8,542 nt of DNA from positions 1 to 8,542 of the forward strand of contig CABUVH010000085.1 of the NCBI GenBank assembly GCA_902494935.1, read 5' to 3'. Below the pieces are notes generated by a model. The model saw only the letters and a list, made by a program, of their open reading frames with translations, searched no databases and was not told the origin of the DNA. Of this stretch, positions 1 to 6,386 are shown one piece after another. The DNA is from an uncultured Collinsella sp. (GTDB lineage: Bacteria > Actinomycetota > Coriobacteriia > Coriobacteriales > Coriobacteriaceae). The first letter of the stretch is position 1, and each line of letters opens with the position of its first letter. Made by a program: the position numbers and the translations under genes.

Positions 1-2
1 GA

Positions 3-83
3 CTCACATACTTTCCCTCAGCCCTTTATCATCTGCGCGGGAGAAAAGCCAACAAGGATACCGCAGGGCCCGCCCGCCGGGAG
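3..83. repeat. Intergenic direct repeat, copy A
   Basis: First of two near-identical copies; the second is at 142-220, offset by 139 bases. The best-matching 64 bases (11-74 against 150-213) differ at only six positions by eye. Shared blocks include CTTTCCCTCAGCCCTTT, GGGAGAAAAGCCA and CAAGGATACCG, and both copies continue through GGGCCC into CCGGGAG. The match starts close to the left window edge, so more copies may lie outside. After copy A comes a small hairpin at 92-108 (TAAGGG, five-base loop, CCCTTA). On the minus strand both copies can be read as a short open tail ending in TGA, but most differences would change the amino acid, so I read it as non-coding repeat. Function unknown. Confidence 0.75.
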
Positions 84-111
84 GGGTTTCCTAAGGGCAC
101 ATCCCTTAATC

Positions 112-144
112 AAAAAGAGCGGTCGAGCAATTGCTCGGCCGCTC
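112..144 (-). terminator. Intrinsic terminator, reading leftward
   Basis: The stem GAGCGGTCGAGCAA / TTGCTCGGCCGCTC spans 117-144. It is a 14-base dyad with one G-U-compatible mismatch, and its practical loop is the central AATT. On the minus strand it is followed at once by five T residues (112-116). This is the only clear minus-strand terminator downstream of the ATPase gene at 306-2987, about 160 bases beyond its stop codon. It sits between the two copies of the direct repeat, so it may belong to the repeated unit. The plus strand after the stem has no T run, so it is directional. Confidence 0.75.
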
Positions 145-220
145 ACCTTCTTTCCCTCAGCCCTTTTTCATCCGTGCGGGAGAAAAGCCAGCAAGGATAC
201 CGTAGGGCCCACCCCGGGAG
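142..220. repeat. Intergenic direct repeat, copy B
   Basis: Second copy of the element at 3-83. The match begins inside the right arm of the terminator stem (CTCAC at 142-146 against 3-7) and runs to CCGGGAG at 214-220. Copy A has two extra bases near its right end. Copy B then runs into a palindrome (205-293) that copy A lacks; after its CCGGGAG, copy A continues differently as GGGTTTCC. This suggests a partial tandem duplication followed by divergence or insertion. Confidence 0.75.
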
Positions 221-293
221 TGTTTTCTTCTGAGCGATCCCGCAGCGCGAAGCGCGAGGACCAGCGAAGAAGAAAACACGCAGGGGCGGGCCC
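205..293. repeat. Long imperfect palindrome downstream of the ATPase
   Basis: The left arm (205-231) and right arm (268-293) are inverted copies. Both read GGGCCC, one variable base, CCCC, a short variable block, then GTGTTTTCTTCT toward the centre. About 22 of 26-27 positions match. The central 36 bases contain a smaller dyad, GCGC-GAA-GCGC (245-255). The element starts 12 bases past the ATPase stop codon, so its transcript could fold into a long hairpin and protect the 3' end or help termination. It has no terminal T run, so it is not a standard intrinsic terminator. It could also be a dispersed palindromic element of the REP type. Confidence 0.7.
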
Positions 294-305
294 GGACAGG
301 TTAAC

Positions 306-2987
306 TTACTCCTTCTCGACCGCGCGCATGATCGCCTTGTAGATCTCCATCAACGGAATGATCAGGAAGGCAAGGCCCAGGGCGGCGATAACGCCCTTGA
401 GCTCAAGCGTCACGGGGCCAAAGAACATCTCGGCAAGCGTCGGCTGCACGGTCACGATAACCGTCAGTACCAGCGCCAGCGCGGCAGATGCCCACAGCCA
501 CTTGTTCTGCTTCTTCATGCTAAACAGCGACGCACGACGGCTGCGCATATTGAAGCAGTGGAAGATCTCGACCATGTTGAGCGTGATGAACGCCATCATC
601 ACGCCTTCCTCGTCGGCATTGCCGGCGATCATATCGGCGATGTGGATGTAGCCCATGTCAAAGTACACGCCCACAAAGAAGCTCGCCAGCACCAGCACGG
701 TGATGATCAAGCCCTGGACCACACAGTCCAGGCCCATATTACCGGCAAAGACGCCGTCCTTGGCGTTGCGCGGCTTGCGCTTCATGATGTCGCCCTCGGC
801 ATCCTCCATGCCCAGCGCGAGCGCGGGGAAGCAGTCGGTGACCAGGTTCACCCACAGCAGCTGCACCGGCTGGAAGATGGTAAAGCCGATGAGCGTGGCG
901 ATAAACACCGAGAACACCTCGGCAAGGTTAGCCGAAAGCAGGAACTGGATGACCTTGCGGATATTGTCGTAGATGCGACGGCCCTCTTCGCAAGCACCGA
1001 TGATGGTGGCGAAGTTGTCGTCGGCAAGCACCATGTCGGCAACGTTCTTGGTGACGTCGGTACCGGTGATGCCCATGCCCACGCCGATGTCGGCGCGCTT
1101 GATGGACGGGGCGTCGTTGACGCCGTCGCCCGTCATGGCCACGATCTGGTCGCGCGACTTCCAGGCCTCGACGATGCGGGTCTTATGCTCGGGCTGGACG
1201 CGAGCGTACACGCCGTAGTCCTCGATGTGCGCGTCGAGCTCCTCGTCGCTCATGCGATCGAGGTCGGCACCGGTGATGGCATGGCTGCGATCGGTGACGA
1301 TTCCCAGCTGCTTGGCAATGGCCACGGCGGTGTCGATATGGTCGCCCGTGATCATGACGGTGCGAATACCGGCATCGTGGGCCTCGCGGATGGCGTCGGC
1401 GACCTCGGGGCGGACAGGGTCAATCATGCCGGATAGGCCGCAGAAGACCAGGTCGTGCTCGAGCGCAGCGGGGCTGCAGTCGCTCGGGACCTCGGTGTAA
1501 GTGCGGCTTGCCAGCGCCAGCACGCGCAGGGCCTCGTCGGCCATGGCCTTGTTGGCGGCCACGAGCTCGGCGCGACGCTCCTCGGTCAGCGGGACGACCT
1601 TTTCGCCCTCGTAGATATGGGTGCACAGGCCGATCACCACGTCGGGCGCGCCCTTGGTGTACTGCTCGTACTCGCCGTCCAGGGTCCCAACGACCACGGA
1701 CATCATCTTGCGGCCCGAGTCGAACGGGGCCTCGCCCACGCGCGGGTGCTCGGCAGTCAGGCCGGTGAGACCAGCCTTGCCGGCGTCGTTGACGAGCGCA
1801 CACTCAGTCGGCTCGCCCACGGCCTCGCCCAGCTCCTCGTCCCACTGGGCATCGGAGCAAAGGGCCATACCTGCCAGGAACTTCTCCTTAGGCGCAGCAA
1901 GCTCGTGCTTGACGACGGTCATCTTGTTCTGGGTAAGGGTGCCGGTCTTGTCGGAGCAGATAGTCTGCGTGCAGCCGAGGGTCTCGACGGCAGAAAGCTT
2001 GCGGATAATCGCCTGGCGCTTGGCCATCTTGGTCACGCCGAGCGACAGCACGATGGTCACGACGGCGACCAGGCCCTCGGGGATGGCAGCGACGGCGAGC
2101 GAGACAGCGACCATAAAGGTGTCGAGCAGGGCGGTCGGGTCGGTAAGGACGTTGCCCACGCCGTGGCGGAGGATGTCAACGCCAAAGATCACGACGCAGA
2201 TGATAATCACCATGATGGTGAGGATGCGGCTGAGCTCGGCAAGCTTCACCTGCAGCGGCGTGAGCTCTTCCTTGGCCTCGGCCAGGGCGCCGGCAATCTT
2301 GCCCATCTCGGTATCCATGCCGGTGCCGACCACGACGGCGCGGCCACGGCCGTACACCACGGTGGAACCCATATAGCACATATTCTTGCGGTCGCCGAGC
2401 GGCACGTCATCGGTGCCCGCGGCAAGCTCGATCACGTTGGCGTGCTTCTCTACGGGCACGGACTCGCCGGTGAGTGCGGCCTCTTCGATCTTCATCGTGG
2501 CGCTCTCGAGGACGCGGCAGTCGGCCGGAACGGAGTCGCCCGCCTCGAGCATGATCACGTCGCCGGGCACGAGCTCGGCGCTCGGCAGATGTACGAGCTT
2601 GCCGTCGCGCAGCACCTTGGACTGCGCCGCGCTCATCTCCTGCAGGGCCTCGAGGGCCTCCTCGCTCTTGGCTTCCTGGACCACGCCCAGCACCGAGTTG
2701 ACGATAACGACGAACATGATGATGACGACATCGGCAAAGTCGGGCTCGCCCTTGACCATGCCCGTGAGCGCGCTGATGACGGCGGCAACGATCAACATGA
2801 TGACCATGGGGTCGGCCATCTGCTCAAAGAAACGCTTCCACAGCGGCGTCTTCTCGGCTTCCTCGAGCTTGTTAGGGCCTGTCTTGGCGAGGCGCGACGA
2901 CGCCTCGTCGTTGCTCAGGCCGAGGTTCTCATCGACACCTTGGTCGCTGAGCACCTCCGCCGCGGCGGACAGGTATTCCTTTTGCAT
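306..2987 (-). CDS. P2A-type calcium-transporting ATPase
   Basis: An ATP-driven cation pump of 893 residues, about the usual length for bacterial SERCA/PMR1-type Ca2+ ATPases, expected in the cytoplasmic membrane and exporting Ca2+. All family motifs are visible: actuator loop TGES at 173-176, helix 4 PEGL at 303-306, phosphorylation site DKTGT with Asp346, nucleotide-domain KGAPD, and hinge TGDGVND at 619-625. The calcium ligands known from SERCA all have counterparts: Glu304 (helix 4), Asn687 and Glu690 (helix 5), Asn714, Thr717 and Asp718 (helix 6), and Glu807 (helix 8). Both Ca2+ sites may therefore be present. The ATG start is well supported by GGAGGGG eight bases upstream. The gene stands alone and diverges from pyruvate kinase. 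A dyad overlaps its ribosome binding site. Substrate is assigned by homology; Mn2+ or Mg2+ is less likely. Confidence 0.93.
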   Translation of the reverse strand: MQKEYLSAAAEVLSDQGVDENLGLSNDEASSRLAKTGPNKLEEAEKTPLWKRFFEQMADPMVIMLIVAAVISALTGMVKGEPDFADVVIIMFVVIVNSVLGVVQEAKSEEALEALQEMSAAQSKVLRDGKLVHLPSAELVPGDVIMLEAGDSVPADCRVLESATMKIEEAALTGESVPVEKHANVIELAAGTDDVPLGDRKNMCYMGSTVVYGRGRAVVVGTGMDTEMGKIAGALAEAKEELTPLQVKLAELSRILTIMVIIICVVIFGVDILRHGVGNVLTDPTALLDTFMVAVSLAVAAIPEGLVAVVTIVLSLGVTKMAKRQAIIRKLSAVETLGCTQTICSDKTGTLTQNKMTVVKHELAAPKEKFLAGMALCSDAQWDEELGEAVGEPTECALVNDAGKAGLTGLTAEHPRVGEAPFDSGRKMMSVVVGTLDGEYEQYTKGAPDVVIGLCTHIYEGEKVVPLTEERRAELVAANKAMADEALRVLALASRTYTEVPSDCSPAALEHDLVFCGLSGMIDPVRPEVADAIREAHDAGIRTVMITGDHIDTAVAIAKQLGIVTDRSHAITGADLDRMSDEELDAHIEDYGVYARVQPEHKTRIVEAWKSRDQIVAMTGDGVNDAPSIKRADIGVGMGITGTDVTKNVADMVLADDNFATIIGACEEGRRIYDNIRKVIQFLLSANLAEVFSVFIATLIGFTIFQPVQLLWVNLVTDCFPALALGMEDAEGDIMKRKPRNAKDGVFAGNMGLDCVVQGLIITVLVLASFFVGVYFDMGYIHIADMIAGNADEEGVMMAFITLNMVEIFHCFNMRSRRASLFSMKKQNKWLWASAALALVLTVIVTVQPTLAEMFFGPVTLELKGVIAALGLAFLIIPLMEIYKAIMRAVEKE

Positions 2988-2997
2988 ATAGAGTCCC

Positions 2998-3051
2998 CTC
3001 CTGGGATTCGGGCCACTCAGCAGATTGATGCCCGATCATAATTCCCAGGAG
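2998..3051 (-). promoter_or_regulatory. Dyad overlapping the ATPase ribosome binding site
   Basis: A perfect nine-base inverted repeat, CTCCTGGGA (2998-3006) and TCCCAGGAG (3043-3051), encloses a second stem TCGGGC (3008-3013) / GCCCGA (3030-3035). Read as minus-strand RNA, the 3' arm contains the GGAGG of the ATPase ribosome binding site, so folding would hide it. A TATGAT-like -10 element (complement of 3035-3040) lies between the arms. If that is the real promoter, transcription would start near 3028 and the RNA would lack the 5' arm. In that case the dyad would be a DNA operator rather than an RNA switch. No good -35 is seen at normal spacing. Confidence 0.5.
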
Positions 3052-3314
3052 AAGGGCAAGGGCTCATCAAGGCTGCCGTGCTGAGCGGCAGTTGATAGTG
3101 GGGCTATGGTACCCCAAAGCGACGCGTCTAGCCAAAACATTCCATCTGGAAACACGGCACAGGCGCAACGGTGCAGACCGTGTGATGCTCAACATTGATA
3201 AAACGTTTTTTCTTCGGCGCATCATCAAACTGAAATATCGCCCAGATAGCAGCGGTTAGAACGGTTGGTAAAGTTTTTGCATATACCGTTTTTCCGCAAA
3301 AAATGAACTTCTAA
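3052..3314. other. Palindrome-rich non-coding stretch between ATPase and pyk
   Basis: I see no convincing gene here. Several short inverted repeats are present. ATCAA-CTGCCG / CGGCAG-TTGAT (3066-3096) has a two-base bulge and seven-base loop. GGGG / CCCC lies at 3100-3115 and GACGCGTC at 3121-3128. TTCCA-TC-TGGAA lies at 3140-3151. ACACGG / CCGTGT (3152-3183) has an inner CAC / GTG, and AAAACGTTTT lies at 3200-3209. Such density is more than the two flanking promoters need and may hold operator sites or a leader for either gene. The right part (from about 3190) turns AT-rich, as expected upstream of a strong promoter. Confidence 0.5.
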
Positions 3315-3323
3315 TTCGGCATA

Positions 3324-3365
3324 CGGTCGATTTTTTGGGGTATTCGGTCGTCATTTCGTTATAAT
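3324..3365 (+). promoter_or_regulatory. Pyruvate kinase promoter with paired CGGTCG sites
   Basis: A perfect TATAAT -10 element lies at 3360-3365, placing the likely transcription start near 3372 and giving a leader of about 57 bases. The -35 region is poor: TTGGGG at 3335-3340 would need a 19-base spacer. Two copies of CGGTCG (3324-3329 and 3345-3350) sit 21 bases apart, two helical turns, one on each side of the -35 position. The similarity extends a little (ATACGGTCG and ATTCGGTCG). A perfect -10 with a weak -35 and paired sites suggests a regulated promoter. The regulator is unknown. Confidence 0.6.
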
Positions 3366-3428
3366 CATCTCAGTTTTATTTCTTATGGTTTATCTATCAG
3401 CGCAAGACGATGTCAGATGGAGGTCTGA

Positions 3429-4889
3429 ATGTACAAGCGCACCAAGATTGTATGCACCATGGGTCCCGCCTGCGATAGCGACGAGACCATCCGCGAGATG
3501 ATCAAGGCGGGCATGAACGTCGCCCGTTTTAACTTCTCGCACGGATCCTACGACGAGCACCACGGTCGCATCGAGCGCGTCCGTCGTATTTCCAAGGAGC
3601 TCGGTCTGCCCGTCGGCATCCTGCTCGACACCAAGGGCCCCGAGGTCCGCACCGGCCTTCTGGTCGACGGCAAGAAGGTTGCCGTCAAGACCGGCGACAA
3701 GATCGTCGTCACCGCTCAGCCCACGTCCGAGGATTTCCACGGCACCGCTGAGCACATCTCCCTCGACTACCTGGCCCTGCCCTCCGAGGTCGAGAAGGGC
3801 TCCCTCATCCTGATCGATGACGGCCTGGTTGCCCTCGAGGTCGAGTCCGTCGACGGCCAGGACATGACCTGCGTCGTCAAGAACGACGGCCTGATCGGCG
3901 AGCGCAAGGGCGTCAACATGCCCAACGTCAACATCTCGCTGCCCGCCATCACCGAGCGCGATCGTCAGGACATCCTCTTTGGCCTGACCGAGAACATCGA
4001 CTACATCGCCGCTTCCTTCATCCGTGACGGCGAGTCCGTCCGCGGCATCCGCAAGCTTTGCCGCGAGAACGGTGGCGAGCACGTCACGATCTTCCCGAAG
4101 ATCGAGTGCGCCCTGGGCGTCGAGAACTTCGACGAGATCCTCGAGGCTTCCGACGGCATCATGGTTGCCCGTGGCGACCTGGGCATCGAGATCAAGCCCG
4201 AGCTCGTTCCCCACATCCAGAAGGAGATCATCGCCAAGTGCAACGCGGCCTACAAGCCCGTTATCACCGCTACGCAGATGCTCGACTCCATGCAGCAGAA
4301 CCCGCGCCCGACGCGCGCCGAGGTTGCCGACGTTGCTAACGCCATCTACGACGGCACCGACGCCGTCATGCTGTCCGGCGAGTCCGCTGCCGGTAAGTAC
4401 CCGGTCGAGGCCGTCAAGATGCAGGCCAGCATTGCTCTCGAGACCGAGAAGTACCTCCCGGCTCACGCTCCGCTCGAGGTTCCGGCTGACGCTCACGGCA
4501 CCCGCGTCGTCAACAACGTTGTGGGTATGTCCGCTGTGAACATGGCCACCACCGTTGGCGCCAAGTGCATCACCGTGCCGACGACCACCGGTCGTACCGC
4601 TCGCCTGATCTCGCACTTCCGTCCCAACATGCCGATCTGCGCGTTCTCCCGCCACGAGTGGGCCGTCCAGCAGATGATCATGTACTGGGGCGTTATCCCG
4701 CACCAGGCCGAGATTACCCAGGGCACCGTCAACGGCACGATCGTCAAGGCGATCGAGACCGCTAAGGAGCTCGGCTACGTCGAGGCCGGCGACCTGACCG
4801 TCGCCACCGCTGGCGATCCCCGCATGAGCGTCCAGCTCGAGGACAAGGTCTCCTCGACCAACGTCGCTTACGTCGCTCAGGTGCGTTAA
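3429..4889 (+). CDS. pyk: Pyruvate kinase
   Basis: Catalyses the last step of glycolysis in the cytoplasm: phosphoenolpyruvate and ADP give pyruvate and ATP, with K+ and Mg2+ or Mn2+ as usual cofactors. The 486-residue length is normal for the family. The N-terminal barrel begins with RTKIVCTMGPACDS and contains NFSHGS, followed by LLDTKGPEVRTG leading into the B domain. The catalytic signature FPKIEC carries Lys224 and Glu226. ARGDLGIE includes metal ligand Asp250, and TATQMLDSM includes Thr282. The C-terminal domain has TTTGRTARLISHFRP, resembling the loop that binds fructose 1,6-bisphosphate in regulated enzymes, so allosteric control is possible. The ATG is preceded by GGAGGT with a four-base gap. 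The gene is monocistronic: its own promoter lies upstream and a strong terminator begins 29 bases past the stop codon. Confidence 0.97.
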   Translation: MYKRTKIVCTMGPACDSDETIREMIKAGMNVARFNFSHGSYDEHHGRIERVRRISKELGLPVGILLDTKGPEVRTGLLVDGKKVAVKTGDKIVVTAQPTSEDFHGTAEHISLDYLALPSEVEKGSLILIDDGLVALEVESVDGQDMTCVVKNDGLIGERKGVNMPNVNISLPAITERDRQDILFGLTENIDYIAASFIRDGESVRGIRKLCRENGGEHVTIFPKIECALGVENFDEILEASDGIMVARGDLGIEIKPELVPHIQKEIIAKCNAAYKPVITATQMLDSMQQNPRPTRAEVADVANAIYDGTDAVMLSGESAAGKYPVEAVKMQASIALETEKYLPAHAPLEVPADAHGTRVVNNVVGMSAVNMATTVGAKCITVPTTTGRTARLISHFRPNMPICAFSRHEWAVQQMIMYWGVIPHQAEITQGTVNGTIVKAIETAKELGYVEAGDLTVATAGDPRMSVQLEDKVSSTNVAYVAQVR

Positions 4890-4891
4890 AT

Positions 4892-4913
4892 CACACTTGC
4901 AAACACACTTGCA
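4892..4913 (+). repeat. Short tandem repeat after pyk stop
   Basis: CACACTTGCA occurs twice (4892-4901 and 4904-4913) with a 12-base period, separated by AA, and is followed by TTGCAAA. It lies between the stop codon and the terminator stem. It may be simple slippage; no function is evident. Confidence 0.5.
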
Positions 4914-4917
4914 TTGC

Positions 4918-4954
4918 AAAGGGCCCGGAAGGCTTCGCCTTCCGGGCCCTTTTT
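4918..4954 (+). terminator. Intrinsic terminator of pyk
   Basis: A perfect 13-base stem, GGGCCCGGAAGGC (4921-4933) and its complement (4937-4949), with a TTC loop, followed by five T residues (4950-4954). The three A residues before the stem can pair with the first T residues, extending it to 16. The opposite strand has only a three-T run, so it acts mainly on pyk transcripts. Confidence 0.95.
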
Positions 4955-5134
4955 CTGTGCCAATGCCGGCGCACAGCAAAACACGCACTCATTTCTTTAC
5001 CAAAAGTGCGAAATCCACCCTTCGAGGCCCATAAAATAAAGTCCCAAGCGCTAAAAGTGTTCGCCCGGTGGCAAACCCACACCTCACACAGGGCTGATAA
5101 ATCGTTTTAGCAAGAACCAAATCGACCTGGTTTT
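4955..5134. other. Gene-free stretch after the pyk terminator
   Basis: I see no gene here. There is a small hairpin CTGTGC / GCACAG (4955-4976). After that the sequence becomes markedly AT-richer than the coding regions on either side. An AAAAGTG word occurs twice (5002-5008, 5053-5059). The word CTGATAAA near 5093-5101 recurs in the loop of the inverted repeat at about 5195-5203. A minus-strand reading frame is open across this stretch and the inverted repeat (to about 5336), but I do not accept it as a gene. Confidence 0.4.
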
Positions 5135-5258
5135 CGGAAGTATGCGGCAAATTCTGGAACCTCCGAGCACACCCTGTTTTTTCGCAACAAAATGCCTGAT
5201 AAACTAGCCTCAAAAGCCAGGTCCGCTCATAGGGTTCAGATTTTGCCGCATACTTCCG
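5135..5258. repeat. Foldback element upstream of the nuclease-like gene
   Basis: Left arm 5135-5162 and right arm 5231-5258 are inverted copies with 25 of 28 positions identical, including an unbroken CGGAAGTATGCGGCAAA. Weaker similarity continues a few bases inward (GAGC at the same offset in both). The 68-base centre is AT-rich and has no gene. It could fold as a large stem-loop in DNA or RNA, act as an operator, or be a non-autonomous mobile or REP-like element. It is not an intrinsic terminator because it lacks a T run after the arm. No target-site duplication is evident. The right arm ends 54 bases before the start codon of the gene at 5313. Confidence 0.8.
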
Positions 5259-5312
5259 GATTGACGCTGGCATCACTCGCTTCAAAGAGATGATTTCGGC
5301 CAGGAGGGCATT

Positions 5313-6386
5313 ATGGACCTGACGCTTTGTGGGCAATCCGCCTTTAACTACTACCGCATCCCGCCGCAGGTATTAGGCCTTTACCCCGCCATTAGCCTTG
5401 GCAATATGGATCGCAGATGTTGTGGCCTCGGAAGTCATGCAGTTGTAAAAGACCTGCTTCACGCACCACTTCACAGGCTTGTATTCACTCGGGCACAATC
5501 CGGGTCGCGAAGCCTGTTTAAATCGCATCTCCTGACCCAAGAGCCACCTCCTGGGTCGTTTAGGCAGACTGAGCATGGATTTGATGTCACGTCGCCCGAG
5601 TTTACGCTGCTCAACCTTGCTACGCAGGTTTCACGCAACCAGTTACTCATGGCTTGCTACGAGATGTGCGGCTCCTTTGCAGTGTTTAAGCCCTGCGAGC
5701 GAACGCAACAACAACTCGATGAAGCTATTTCGCTTAAGTTCATTCCACCCAACTGCGGCTGGGAACGAGTTAACGACACCAAGGGCAATGACACCAACTT
5801 GTGGAAGCGCACGCCGCTTCTTACCGCAACGGATATCGCCGCGTTCGCCAAGCAAGCCGCAGGCCTGCGCGGCGTCAAACAACTGCACTGGGCGGCCGAG
5901 CACATGACGGGGCAGGCCGCCTCGCCCTTCGAAGTACAGACCTCCATGCTTATCTCGCTCCCCCGCGACGAGGGCGGCCAGGGCATCGAGATCGCCAACA
6001 ACGCGCGCATCCCGCTCAGTGAAGCCGCACGTTCGCTGTATGACAAAACCTGCTGCTACGCCGATATCCTCGTCGAAAGCGCCACCGACAGCATGGGCGT
6101 CATTCTGGAATGCCAAGGCCGCTCTGCCCACGACAGCGAAGCCGCGAGCCTCTCCGATGCCGAGCGCGCCACCGCACTCACAAGCATGGGCTACGACGTC
6201 ATCCAAATTACCTATGACCAGATCAAGGAGAAGAAGAGCTTCGACCACATAGCCGAGCTCATCCATAAAAAGGCCGGGCTTCCCCACATCCCAAAGACCA
6301 AGCAGGAGCGCATTGCCGAAGATACCTTACGGCAAGAGCTACTTGTCGATTGGGTTGAGCTATTCGCTGCCGGGCCGGCCAGCTAG
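5313..6386 (+). CDS. AbiEi-like / PD-(D/E)XK (DUF559-type) nuclease-like protein
   Basis: A 357-residue cytoplasmic protein with two recognisable halves. The N-terminal half includes VTSPEFTLLNLA followed by a helix with YEMCGSF. This resembles the AbiEi antitoxin-like domain that precedes DUF559 domains in many Actinobacteria. The C-terminal part (about 205-325) resembles DUF559/Vsr-like restriction-fold nucleases. SPFE (Glu207), ADILVE (Asp251) and LECQG (Glu266, Gln268) are followed by AERATALTSMGYDVIQIT. The last pair gives an E-x-Q active site in place of the usual E-x-K or E-x-D. The ATG is preceded by AGGAGG with a five-base gap. GC is lower in the first half (29 of 60 at 5401-5460) than in the second (43 of 60 at 6121-6180), suggesting mosaic or foreign origin. 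No AbiEii toxin or methylase is nearby. DNA cleavage and a defence role are inference. Confidence 0.7.
   Translation: MDLTLCGQSAFNYYRIPPQVLGLYPAISLGNMDRRCCGLGSHAVVKDLLHAPLHRLVFTRAQSGSRSLFKSHLLTQEPPPGSFRQTEHGFDVTSPEFTLLNLATQVSRNQLLMACYEMCGSFAVFKPCERTQQQLDEAISLKFIPPNCGWERVNDTKGNDTNLWKRTPLLTATDIAAFAKQAAGLRGVKQLHWAAEHMTGQAASPFEVQTSMLISLPRDEGGQGIEIANNARIPLSEAARSLYDKTCCYADILVESATDSMGVILECQGRSAHDSEAASLSDAERATALTSMGYDVIQITYDQIKEKKSFDHIAELIHKKAGLPHIPKTKQERIAEDTLRQELLVDWVELFAAGPAS

Noticed and set aside
11..74. Reading the direct repeats as the coding tail of a protein on the minus strand (ending GFSP... then TGA)
   Set aside because: Both copies are open in the same frame, but most differences between the copies alter the amino acid. 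No upstream gene body joins either copy, so protein constraint is not supported.
1..305. CRISPR array or tRNA in the left repeat region
   Set aside because: Only two copies of a long unit with a terminator between them; there are no short regularly spaced repeats with unique spacers and no cloverleaf.
1455..3041. Long plus-strand open frame opposite the ATPase gene
   Set aside because: It lies wholly over the conserved ATPase and its product is rich in His, Asp, Gly and Ala in the low-complexity pattern typical of antisense frames in GC-rich genes. It has no family resemblance.
3185..3259. Small plus-strand frame beginning MLNIDKTFF, 24 codons
   Set aside because: No ribosome binding site, no supporting context, and it covers a palindrome (AAAACGTTTT); expected by chance.
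3390..4988. Long minus-strand open frame opposite pyruvate kinase
   Set aside because: Same kind of artefact: a Val/Leu/Asp/Gly-rich product with no recognisable domain, running across the pyk promoter region, gene and terminator.
5261..5289. Promoter for the nuclease-like gene with TTGACG as -35
   Set aside because: TTGACG at 5261-5266 is a fair -35, but nothing resembling TATAAT lies 16-19 bases downstream; the promoter position remains unresolved.
4989..5336. Possible 115-residue minus-strand gene
   Set aside because: It spans both arms of the foldback repeat, so two parts of its product merely mirror the repeat arms. There is no convincing ribosome binding site, and it overlaps the well-supported start of the nuclease-like gene.
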